A DNA stretch of 54,370 bases from assembly GCF_001280595.1 (NCBI RefSeq), contig NZ_LITU01000070.1:303269-357638 (forward strand), read 5' to 3'. The stretch's first letter is position 1, and every line of letters starts with the position of its first letter. Of this stretch, positions 1-7,379 are shown one piece after another. The translations under genes and the position numbers were made by a program. Below the pieces are notes generated by a model that saw only the letters and a program-made list of their open reading frames with translations, was not told the origin of the DNA and ran no database searches. The DNA comes from Paenibacillus xylanivorans (GTDB taxonomy: Bacteria > Bacillota > Bacilli > Paenibacillales > Paenibacillaceae).

Positions 1-224
1 GGGCCGAAAGGGCCCACATCACGGCACGGCAACCTGCCGCCTCCGGCAGCCCGGCGACGACAATTCCGCCGGGCCTGCACACCCTGCTGCGCCTGACATC
101 ACCCGGCGCAGCATCCACCGAAGCATACGCCAGCCAGTGCAGAATGCTGCTGGTTCATCTCTAATCACTTCGGTAATCAAAGAATTTAGAGTTGCTCTTC
201 ATCTATGATCCGCTATTCCATCCA
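1..224. other. Window edge, no gene assignable
   Basis: GC-rich stretch downstream of the methyltransferase stop. Several short frames are open to the window edge (one on the plus strand ends at a TAA at 162-164, another at about 207; one on the minus strand is open from about 154 down to 1), but none has a convincing start and ribosome site inside the window. A minus-strand ATG at 200-202 runs only 13 codons. It may hold the end of a plus-strand gene, or a frameshifted remnant of another gene of the glycosylation operon. No clear terminator was seen here. Confidence 0.3.
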
Positions 225-896
225 TCATTCCTTACGAATAACAGCACGAAAACAGCGGATTGGCGGGCCATACATGTCAGACCAGATGGCATCCTCGGGT
301 TCTTTCACACTTAGCTTGCCCTCGATCGTCAGGCCGGTGACAGCCATAATCGTCTCCAGCAGATCCGGGCGCATTTCGGGCACATCAAACGTGGCAATCA
401 ACCGTCCGTCCGGCTTTAGCACCCTGGCGAATTCGCGAAAGGCCCGCAGCATCGTGCCTGTATCCAGATGCTCCAACACGGAGATACAGAATACGCTGTC
501 AAACTTCTCGGATTCATACGGAAGCTGAGCCAGGTTGGCCTGCGCAAGATGCAATCTGTCCAGGCTCGATTCCGGCAGATCACGTGCTGCCTGCTCGCCA
601 AAATCAGAAGCGATATCCAGCCGGATCGCTTCTTTGGATAAAATGCGCTCATCCCAATCACAGGCATGAACTTCCCGGCAGTACTCTGCCAGCCAAAATT
701 TGAAGGGATGGGATATACCACAGGCGGCGTCGAGTACGACGTCCACCTGACGTGCAAACTGGCGCGCCCATTCGTATTCATACGGACGGCTCCACCATGC
801 AGGATGCAGTGGAAAGACCAATGTATCCGTTTTGGGGTCACCCTCCCGAATGTATCTTGATTCTATAAAATCCGTTGCATTTGGCGTATCCATCAT
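225..896 (-). CDS. Class I SAM-dependent methyltransferase
   Basis: Small-molecule or glycan methyltransferase of the Methyltransf_11 type, cytosolic. About 223 residues with a Rossmann-type SAM site: a motif I variant (VVLDAACGISHPFKFWLAEY), then an acidic strand end (HACDWDE), and the post-motif FDSVFCISVLEHLD typical of this family. The motif I glycines are partly replaced, so SAM binding is inferred from the overall pattern. I chose the ATG at 896 because AGGAGGG lies 9 bases upstream and the ATG overlaps the stop of the glycosyltransferase (ATGA). A longer frame to 956 has no such support. Last gene of a four-gene operon; context suggests it modifies a glycan made by the two upstream glycosyltransferases. 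Acceptor unknown. Confidence 0.8.
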   Translation of the reverse strand: MMDTPNATDFIESRYIREGDPKTDTLVFPLHPAWWSRPYEYEWARQFARQVDVVLDAACGISHPFKFWLAEYCREVHACDWDERILSKEAIRLDIASDFGEQAARDLPESSLDRLHLAQANLAQLPYESEKFDSVFCISVLEHLDTGTMLRAFREFARVLKPDGRLIATFDVPEMRPDLLETIMAVTGLTIEGKLSVKEPEDAIWSDMYGPPIRCFRAVIRKE

Positions 897-2326
897 CCCC
901 GAATTCCCTCCTTTAATCCTGCTTCTGCCAGAAAAGATTCCAATACCGTACTCCACCTGCGCCGCCAGTGGGATATATCGTAGGACAGCGCCGTCTCGCG
1001 GGCATAGATACCCAGCCGCTCCCGCTCGGCCCTGTCCTGAACGAGACGTACCAGCGCGGCGGTCAGCGCTTCTTCACCTGGAGGTACCAGCAGCCCGTTG
1101 AAGCCATCCTGAATCAGATCATTCAGCCCGCCGACATTGGAAGCAACAACTGGCAGCCCGCAGCTCATCGCTTCCAGACAAGCGTAGGACGTTCCTTCCG
1201 AGAAGACGGTCGGAATCACGGCGATATCTGCCTGATGGTAGGCCTCGCGTATATCCCGAAAATCATACGTGCGATGTTTGATTCGATCCGCATGGGGGTG
1301 CGTGCGATGCCAATAGCGGAACGATCGGCCCACCGTACTTCCTTCAACCAGTTCTCCGGCAAATTCGACCTCCAAATCGGGAAAGGCACCAAGCAGTCGG
1401 TCAGCCGCCAGCATCATTGGAATAATTCCCCGTTCCATGCTGATACGGCGCGGATATAGAATGCGCAGGGGACGCGGAGGGTTCACATGGATTGCAGTCG
1501 TTGTATCCTCGGCATGCTTCTTCAAATATTCACCCGTCAGCTCATCAGGCTGCGTACCAGCCCCGTTCTGTCTGATATCCCTCGAGTCCAGTTCTTCAGC
1601 AATCACGGTTACCTCGGCTCTGTCCGTCCGCACTATGCCGTCTCCATCGTTTCTTTCCCTGCCGGATGATGCAGCACTCAACCCGGAGATGATGGCTCCA
1701 GCATGATCTTCATGGCTTGCAAGATCTTTCTTCCATGCTGCCAGCCATTCCTCTTCCTGTTCATGCTCGAACGTACGCCTTGGCGGAGCAGGCGTGAAGT
1801 AGGAGGTATCCACTGCATTGGGAATGAGTACAACCTGACCGGGATCGGTAAACGTACAAGCAGCACGACAAAAGGTCTGAAAATGCGAATCTACCGACAC
1901 AATGCGTACAAGTCCATCCAGTGCCAGCTGGATATGTTCAGCGACTTGCTGCTTGGTTTCCAGCGGCAGCGCAGGACGATCCCAGTTAATTCCGTGGCAG
2001 ATGCCGAGACTCCCCGGCTTGTAGGCAATGGGCTGCCACAGGCAGCTTGCATAGATTACAGGTCCCCGTGCTGCTGCGGCCATTCGGGCAAAGGCTTCAG
2101 GCACATCATTCATATCGTAGGCATATCCATATACATCGATCTGTTCCGTACGAGTCTGAAATGCTTCAAAATAGGACAACTGATGAACCTCGGGGATGTG
2201 TCCCAATCCGCGGATTACGCTGCACAAATCAAGGACGTAACGCTCCAGCCCGCCCCCGAACACCCGGCTGAATTCACGGTTATATCCATCGGTGAAGCTG
2301 TGTGTCAATATGCTGACCACGCCCAT
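893..2326 (-). CDS. Glycosyltransferase family 4 (GT-B fold)
   Basis: Retaining sugar-nucleotide-dependent glycosyltransferase. The N-terminal acceptor half carries a glycine-rich start (VFGGGLERYVLDLC) and IPNAVDTSYF at the domain junction. The C-terminal donor half has the EX7E-type motif (EGTSYACLE) followed by MSCGLPVVASNVGG, and ends in a family-typical helix. About 477 residues, longer than the usual 370-420, because a low-complexity charged insert of roughly 80 residues sits between the two halves (about 205-285). The ATG at 2326 has AAGGAGGAG about 6 bases upstream and begins one base after the GT2 stop. It is the third gene of the operon and is translationally coupled to the methyltransferase. 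Donor and acceptor cannot be read from sequence. Confidence 0.88.
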   Translation of the reverse strand: MGVVSILTHSFTDGYNREFSRVFGGGLERYVLDLCSVIRGLGHIPEVHQLSYFEAFQTRTEQIDVYGYAYDMNDVPEAFARMAAAARGPVIYASCLWQPIAYKPGSLGICHGINWDRPALPLETKQQVAEHIQLALDGLVRIVSVDSHFQTFCRAACTFTDPGQVVLIPNAVDTSYFTPAPPRRTFEHEQEEEWLAAWKKDLASHEDHAGAIISGLSAASSGRERNDGDGIVRTDRAEVTVIAEELDSRDIRQNGAGTQPDELTGEYLKKHAEDTTTAIHVNPPRPLRILYPRRISMERGIIPMMLAADRLLGAFPDLEVEFAGELVEGSTVGRSFRYWHRTHPHADRIKHRTYDFRDIREAYHQADIAVIPTVFSEGTSYACLEAMSCGLPVVASNVGGLNDLIQDGFNGLLVPPGEEALTAALVRLVQDRAERERLGIYARETALSYDISHWRRRWSTVLESFLAEAGLKEGIRG

Positions 2327-2327
2327 C

Positions 2328-3239
2328 TCACTGCTCCTCCTTCCACGGAATCAGTCGGGGCTCCGGATCAAGAATCGATTCATAGTGTTCCAGGCTGCCC
2401 CACTCGCCGTGTGGATCAATTCGTTTATAACGCAAGTATTTCCGAACCCGATCCTCCAGACTTCCTGCCCAGCCAAGGTGCTGCACCTTCAATTCCGTGC
2501 TGATTCCGGGCAATACGGTACAGGGCAAGGGAAGACGAGGCACATGATGATTTTGCTGCGGATAAAAGTAGGGATAACCCGGCATATAACGAACCAAGGA
2601 AGCGGTATGCCGTCGGTGAAGCCCCCAAAGATTATCTTCCCGATAGTGGGTTCGGCCGCCCCACATATCGTAGAAGCGGAAAGCGATCCAGTCTGAATGC
2701 TCCTGATTAATCAGCGCGCGTATCGCTTTCTTGGCTTCCGTACTGTACAGCTCATCTGCATCGACCGAGAGCAACCAGTCTGGCGAGGTTCCAGCCGCTG
2801 CCTGCCACAGAGCGTTACGTAATCGCCATTCCTCCGCAAATAACGGCTTTTCCAACACTTCCAGGCGAACGACCTTTGGATAGGCTCTGCATATATCTGG
2901 TGTTCCATCGGTGCTGGCATCGTCCACAATGACGATCTCATCCACGAATTCACTCAGATCATTCAGCACTTCCTCCAGATATCGTCCGCGCTCGTTACGA
3001 ACCTGTAGCATGGCGGTCAGTTTATTACCCTGACTTTTACGTACCCGACGAATCGAGAACGGCTCTCTGGATAGGCCCGTTTCCTGGTGTTTTGCAGCAT
3101 ACTGATCCCCTTGTCCCTCTGGGTCAGCGTGCAGCGATTCCGGCGTTTCAATTGGAGTATGCGTTGCTTCGGATCGTATATCCCTATGCACAATTGGTCC
3201 ATTCACATGTTGTCTGCGTTTCTTCGGGTCCAGCATCAT
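2328..3239 (-). CDS. Glycosyltransferase family 2 (GT-A fold)
   Basis: Inverting family 2 glycosyltransferase of the WaaE/KdtX-like type. The first 70 or so residues are a charged, poorly conserved extension (it begins MMLDPKKRRQ). The catalytic domain then opens with LTAMLQVRNERGRYLEEVL, contains the nucleotide-binding VIVDDASTDGTPDI and the metal-binding DXD in LLSVDADELYS. The C-terminal part is rich in Tyr, His and Arg and ends near a PW motif. 303 residues. The ATG overlaps the stop of the upstream gene in an ATGA arrangement with GGGGGAGG before it. It likely elongates a surface glycan or decorates a protein together with the following GT4 gene. Confidence 0.87.
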   Translation of the reverse strand: MMLDPKKRRQHVNGPIVHRDIRSEATHTPIETPESLHADPEGQGDQYAAKHQETGLSREPFSIRRVRKSQGNKLTAMLQVRNERGRYLEEVLNDLSEFVDEIVIVDDASTDGTPDICRAYPKVVRLEVLEKPLFAEEWRLRNALWQAAAGTSPDWLLSVDADELYSTEAKKAIRALINQEHSDWIAFRFYDMWGGRTHYREDNLWGLHRRHTASLVRYMPGYPYFYPQQNHHVPRLPLPCTVLPGISTELKVQHLGWAGSLEDRVRKYLRYKRIDPHGEWGSLEHYESILDPEPRLIPWKEEQ

Positions 3240-4534
3240 GGCACCTCCCCCAGCAATTGCTGGACGGCATGATCCAGCAGCTCCATTTCGACGACTCGGG
3301 CAAGAGCATCTTCATCCTCTAGCGCTATCTCCAAAAATTGTCTCACCGCTCCGTGTCGTTCTCCACGCAGCGCCAGGGCCAGACCCGACAACTGCCGATA
3401 ATCCTGTCGGCTGGCGCTATCCTGAATATCCACTGCGTGCACTAAATCCAATGCATCTTCCACACGCCCAGTTTCCTGATAGATACGAAATTTCCAATGT
3501 CGTGCCGTTTCCCCGCCGAGTTCATCCAAAATGTGCAATGCATTTCCGTAATCATCATTCAGACGCAGCAGTTCTGCCCGGACGAGCTCGTCTTCTCCGG
3601 CCTCCAACCAGCGACAGAGCTGTTCATAATGGTGCCGTTCCTGCTCGTTGCCTGCGCTGATTCCATACACCTGCAACGCGTTCTCGATTTCCCCGGTCCT
3701 CGCATGAATTGCGGAGAGGAATCGATAGTGGGAGCTCACACAATCATTGCGGCCGTTTAATACTGCGTGGGAGAAGGCTTCCTTGAGAGAAGCGACCGCT
3801 CTGGAATCTTCGAGCACATATTCATAGGCGGCTAGCAAAAAGGAAATCGTCTCATGCGCTCCTGCTTTGGAGCGAAGCTGACGATAGAAGTCGGCGCGCA
3901 CACTGCATTGTAGCTGGGTAACCGTATCCTGAACACCCGAGAGGGTCTGCCGCAGCGCATGCAGGAATAGCAGTTCATAGTCCCGGAGAGGGACTTCTAG
4001 ATCATCCTTTTGCATGACACCAGCAGGGGTGGTATCCTCTCCATTTAGCCAGATGGCGCGTACACCCTGGAATACCAGTTTCATATAGCGTGTTTCTGAA
4101 GTGGCGCCCACCAGATCGGCGATACCAACCAGTCTTGAAATACAGCTCTCCCATAAGGGGGACTCTGCTTCTTCACCAACCGGCTCAGGAAGAAGCACAA
4201 TACAGAGTTCCGGATTGAGCGAGGCTGTGGCGGTCAGCCAGTAGGGATGAGCAACTACTGCAACCGTACGGGGTTCCTGTAACAGTTGTTCAGCTTTGGG
4301 AAGCGTGATGACGGTGATATTCGCAGGCATTCCCTCGGGGCGCTCCAGGCTGCTGACATAATAGACAGGCCCTTCCGCGACCATCAGAGCAGCGATGTCT
4401 GGATAGGGAAAAGCAGACCATCCTCCCTTCCGGGGGAAAAGAACATAACGAAAGGGAGGAGGGGCCAGACTTGACTGTTCTGCATCTATCGCCTGATGAG
4501 GCTCCGGGTCCGGGATAGGAGACAGCTCTTCCAT
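3236..4534 (-). CDS. TPR-like glycosylation-operon protein, function unknown
   Basis: First gene of the glycosyltransferase operon, 432 residues. I do not recognise a named family. The N-terminal half (about 25-180) alternates beta and alpha segments with FRYVLFPRKGGWSAFPYPD, VYYVSSLERPEG and VAVVAHPYWL, resembling the acceptor half of a GT-B glycosyltransferase that lacks a donor half. The C-terminal half (about 190-430) is a series of helix pairs with spaced Ala, Leu and Tyr that looks like degenerate tetratricopeptide repeats (for example ISFLLAAYEYVLEDSRAVAS). It has no signal peptide. Context suggests a partner or scaffold for the two glycosyltransferases. ATG at 4534 has a GAGGTG ribosome site. 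Confidence 0.6.
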   Translation of the reverse strand: MEELSPIPDPEPHQAIDAEQSSLAPPPFRYVLFPRKGGWSAFPYPDIAALMVAEGPVYYVSSLERPEGMPANITVITLPKAEQLLQEPRTVAVVAHPYWLTATASLNPELCIVLLPEPVGEEAESPLWESCISRLVGIADLVGATSETRYMKLVFQGVRAIWLNGEDTTPAGVMQKDDLEVPLRDYELLFLHALRQTLSGVQDTVTQLQCSVRADFYRQLRSKAGAHETISFLLAAYEYVLEDSRAVASLKEAFSHAVLNGRNDCVSSHYRFLSAIHARTGEIENALQVYGISAGNEQERHHYEQLCRWLEAGEDELVRAELLRLNDDYGNALHILDELGGETARHWKFRIYQETGRVEDALDLVHAVDIQDSASRQDYRQLSGLALALRGERHGAVRQFLEIALEDEDALARVVEMELLDHAVQQLLGEVP

Positions 4535-4782
4535 CGATGAATCACCTCACTTGTTTTGCATTTTTGTCCGTTCATGGATCGAAGCAGCACCATCTGATGA
4601 TTATCGGATTGGCGTTGCTTTGCATGATATCAATGAGTCCAATGATTCAATATGTAATGCTTTTTTGCCCAGCGTATTTTATGCCTGACACTAACATATG
4701 GGCGTTGCGTCCCAAACATGAGCATCTTCCGTGAATAGACGAAGCTGGCAAGCCCGAAGATTAGGTTTAATTTTTTCTATTG

Positions 4783-4798
4783 TGTGACCATCGTCACT
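4783..4798. promoter_or_regulatory. CRP/FNR-type palindrome, upstream copy
   Basis: The sequence TGTGA-CCATCG-TCACT matches the Bacillus FNR/CRP family pattern TGTGA-N6-TCACA with one mismatch in the last base. Its centre (4790.5) is exactly 40 bp upstream of the second palindrome, about four helical turns, so both face roughly the same side of the DNA. Confidence 0.6.
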
Positions 4799-4822
4799 TT
4801 TTTTTGCTGTCATGGCAGGGTT

Positions 4823-4838
4823 TGTGATAATTGTCACA
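4823..4838. promoter_or_regulatory. CRP/FNR- or Rex-type palindrome, promoter-proximal copy
   Basis: A perfect TGTGA-TAATTG-TCACA, preceded by T so that it also fits the Rex box pattern (TTGTGA-N6-TCACAA minus one base). Its centre lies about 41-42 bp before the start site predicted from a CACAAT -10 at 4860-4865, the class II activator position. It also lies just before TATAAA at 4841-4846, where a repressor such as Rex would block. Cytochrome bd genes are under redox/oxygen control in Bacilli (Rex, ResD, FNR-type factors), so an oxygen or NADH switch is likely. Confidence 0.65.
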
Positions 4839-4962
4839 TGTATAAAATAGCCTATCTGGCACAATACGTTCATCAATACGTGTTTGGCTGACAGAAACTG
4901 AAGAAGGGGCTTCAATGCCAAATACGAAAACTGCGATGTGAACAGAAAGAAGGGGTAACGGT

Positions 4963-6378
4963 ATGGATCCGATCATGTTATCGCGTATCCAATATGCGCT
5001 CACAACGATTTTTCATTTCTTTTTTGTACCGCTGTCTATCGGCCTTGTGCTGCTGGTAGCGATTATGGAGACGTTGTACGTAGTGAAGGGTAAGGAAGTT
5101 TACAAAACGATGGCCAAATTCTGGGGAAAATTGTTCCTGATTAACTTTGCTGTCGGCGTGGTTACAGGCATTTTTCAAGAATTCCAGTTCGGTATGAACT
5201 GGTCCGAGTACTCCCGTTTTGTCGGGGATGTGTTCGGCGCGCCACTGGCGATTGAAGCCTTGTTGGCGTTTTTTATGGAGTCTACCTTTATTGGACTCTG
5301 GATATTTGGATGGGATCGTTTGTCCAAAAAAGTGCACTTGGTATGTATCTGGCTGGTGTTTGTCGGCACATTCCTGTCCGCGCTGTGGATTCTGGCAGCC
5401 AATTCATTCATGCAGCACCCGGTTGGCTTCGAGATTAATAATGGCCGTGCCGAGATGAATGATTTCTTTGCACTGATCACGAATGGTCAACTGCTGGTAG
5501 AGTTCCCGCACACGATCTTTGGTGCCCTGATGACAGGCGCATTTGTGGTAACCGGGATTAGTGCCTACAAGTTGATGAAGAAGCAGGATGTGGAGATTTT
5601 CCGCAAATCATTTAACATCGCCATCATTATTGGTCTGGTTTCCTCGCTGGGGGTTGCTTTCTCGGGTCACTTCCAGGCGCAATATCTGGTGGAGACGCAG
5701 CCGATGAAAATGGCTGCCAGTGAAGGAACATGGACGACAACGGAAGACCCTGCACCATGGACGGTGGTAGCCTTTATCGACCCGGACAAACAGGAGAATT
5801 CAGGCGAGATCAAGATCCCTGGATTGCTCAGTTATCTGTCCTACAGCAAGTTCTCCGGTAGTGTCAAAGGCATGAAGGAATTGCAGGCGGAGTATGAGCA
5901 GACGTATGGTCCAGGAGACTACATTCCGCCGGTACGGACGACATTCTGGAGCTTCCGTGTCATGATTGCTGCGGGTGGGCTAATGATTTTACTTGCTTTA
6001 TACGGTACTTATCTGGCGATTCGACGGAAGCTGGAGGGGGCAGGCAAGTGGTTTATGCGCCTGATGGTGTTCGCCATTTCCCTGCCGTTTATCGCCAATA
6101 CATCAGGTTGGATTATGACCGAGGTAGGAAGGCAGCCGTGGACGGTATTTGGTTATATGACGACTGAAGCGGGCGTGTCACCGAATGTGTCTGCAGGGCA
6201 GATTTTGTTCTCCACCATTGCGTTTACAGTCACTTATGCAATTCTGGGCGCTGTAATGGTCTATCTGTTCGTCCGTGAAATCAAAGCAGGACCATACGCA
6301 GTAGAGAAGCCGGAAGATCAAGACGAATCGGCCGATCCGTTCGGCATGGATGGGGGTTATTCTGTTGTCACTAAGTGA
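4963..6378 (+). CDS. cydA: Cytochrome bd quinol oxidase subunit I
   Basis: Catalytic subunit of the cytochrome bd terminal oxidase, which oxidises quinol and reduces oxygen to water at the membrane without proton pumping. 471 residues, multi-spanning. His18 in the first helix corresponds to the conserved haem b595/d ligand, and GRQPW at 389-393 is the family signature. The quinol-binding Q-loop (about 250-320) is short, as in other Firmicute CydA. RBS AAGGGG lies upstream of ATG 4963. First gene of cydABCD; its 3' end overlaps cydB. Two CRP/FNR-type palindromes upstream imply control by oxygen or redox state. The C-terminal tail is acidic and cytoplasmic. Confidence 0.97.
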   Translation: MDPIMLSRIQYALTTIFHFFFVPLSIGLVLLVAIMETLYVVKGKEVYKTMAKFWGKLFLINFAVGVVTGIFQEFQFGMNWSEYSRFVGDVFGAPLAIEALLAFFMESTFIGLWIFGWDRLSKKVHLVCIWLVFVGTFLSALWILAANSFMQHPVGFEINNGRAEMNDFFALITNGQLLVEFPHTIFGALMTGAFVVTGISAYKLMKKQDVEIFRKSFNIAIIIGLVSSLGVAFSGHFQAQYLVETQPMKMAASEGTWTTTEDPAPWTVVAFIDPDKQENSGEIKIPGLLSYLSYSKFSGSVKGMKELQAEYEQTYGPGDYIPPVRTTFWSFRVMIAAGGLMILLALYGTYLAIRRKLEGAGKWFMRLMVFAISLPFIANTSGWIMTEVGRQPWTVFGYMTTEAGVSPNVSAGQILFSTIAFTVTYAILGAVMVYLFVREIKAGPYAVEKPEDQDESADPFGMDGGYSVVTK

Positions 6379-7378
6379 ACTGTGGTTTTTGCTGATTGCC
6401 GTCTTGTTTGTCGGTTTCTTCTTTCTGGAAGGCTTTGATTTTGGCGTGGGTATGTCCACCGCAATTATCGGTAAAACGGATCGTGAACGTCGCACCCTGA
6501 TCAACTCAATCGGCCCGTTCTGGGATGGTAACGAGGTATGGCTGATTACGGCGGGGGGTGCAATGTTTGCAGCCTTCCCACACTGGTATGCCACGCTGTT
6601 TAGCGGTTTTTATCTGCCGCTGGTTGTGGTGCTATTGGCCTTGATTGGTCGAGGGGTAGCCTTCGAATTCCGTAGCAAAATGAGACATGAACGTTGGCGC
6701 AAAACATGGGATGTCATCATCGTTGTCTCCAGTGCATTGCTACCGTTCCTGTTCGGCGTTGTATTTGCCACCTTGATGAAAGGTCTTCCTATTGATGCGC
6801 AGATGCAGCTTCGTCCCGGCATCCTGGACATCGTAAATCCGTATACGGTGGTAGGTGGTTTGAGCGTGACGTTGTTGTGTCTGGTGCATGGTTTGCTGTT
6901 TGCTTCATTACGGACCGTCGGAGATCTTAGAGAGCGTGCCCTGAATATGGCCAAAAAACTGATGCTGCCGCTGGCCGTGATCCTCGCGGTCTACGCTGTA
7001 ATGACATACTTCATGACCGATGTGTTCGCCGTACGTGGCTGGGCACTCTGGATTATGGTTGTCCTAGGTGCTGCTTCATTGGGTTTGGCGGCTTACTTCG
7101 TGCGTCAGAAGCGTGAAGCCTGGGCCTTCGGCATGACGGGAGCCGTGATTGCAATCGCGTTTGCTTCCGTATTCATCGGCTTGTTCCCAAGGGTCATGGT
7201 GAGTTCAATGGGTTCGGCGTTTGACCTGACGGTCTACAATGCTTCATCCGGTGCATATTCGCTGAAAGTGATGACGATTGTAGCGTGTACGCTGCTTCCG
7301 TTTGTACTCGGCTATCAGATCTGGAGTTATTACATTTTCCGCAAACGTCTGAACGATCAGCATCACCTGGAGTACTAA
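6350..7378 (+). CDS. cydB: Cytochrome bd quinol oxidase subunit II
   Basis: Second subunit of cytochrome bd, needed for haem insertion and stability. 342 residues, eight or nine hydrophobic spans. The first helix carries LFVGFFFLEGFDFGVGM, then FWDGNEVWLITAGGAMFAAFP, both strongly conserved in CydB. The frame overlaps the end of cydA by 29 bases. Two starts are possible: the ATG at 6350, or a TTG at 6365 that would give an N-terminus MSLSELWF closer to other CydB proteins and lies about 8 bases after GGGGG. I kept the ATG. The stop is one base before the cydD ATG, so the operon is tightly packed. Confidence 0.95.
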   Translation: MGVILLSLSELWFLLIAVLFVGFFFLEGFDFGVGMSTAIIGKTDRERRTLINSIGPFWDGNEVWLITAGGAMFAAFPHWYATLFSGFYLPLVVVLLALIGRGVAFEFRSKMRHERWRKTWDVIIVVSSALLPFLFGVVFATLMKGLPIDAQMQLRPGILDIVNPYTVVGGLSVTLLCLVHGLLFASLRTVGDLRERALNMAKKLMLPLAVILAVYAVMTYFMTDVFAVRGWALWIMVVLGAASLGLAAYFVRQKREAWAFGMTGAVIAIAFASVFIGLFPRVMVSSMGSAFDLTVYNASSGAYSLKVMTIVACTLLPFVLGYQIWSYYIFRKRLNDQHHLEY

Positions 7379-7379
7379 C

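Larger units (their letters stand above)
4535..4962. other. Divergent intergenic region before cydA
   Basis: About 430 bases without a gene between the glycosylation operon (minus) and cydABCD (plus). It holds two CRP/FNR-like palindromes and a likely cyd promoter, listed separately. Short frames inside it have no ribosome sites and are ignored. No clear promoter for the minus-strand operon could be fixed. Confidence 0.6.

Noticed and set aside
1703..2503. Plus-strand open frame of 266 codons
   Set aside because: Lies opposite the GT4 and GT2 genes, has no family match or ribosome site, and is rich in residues typical of antisense shadow frames.
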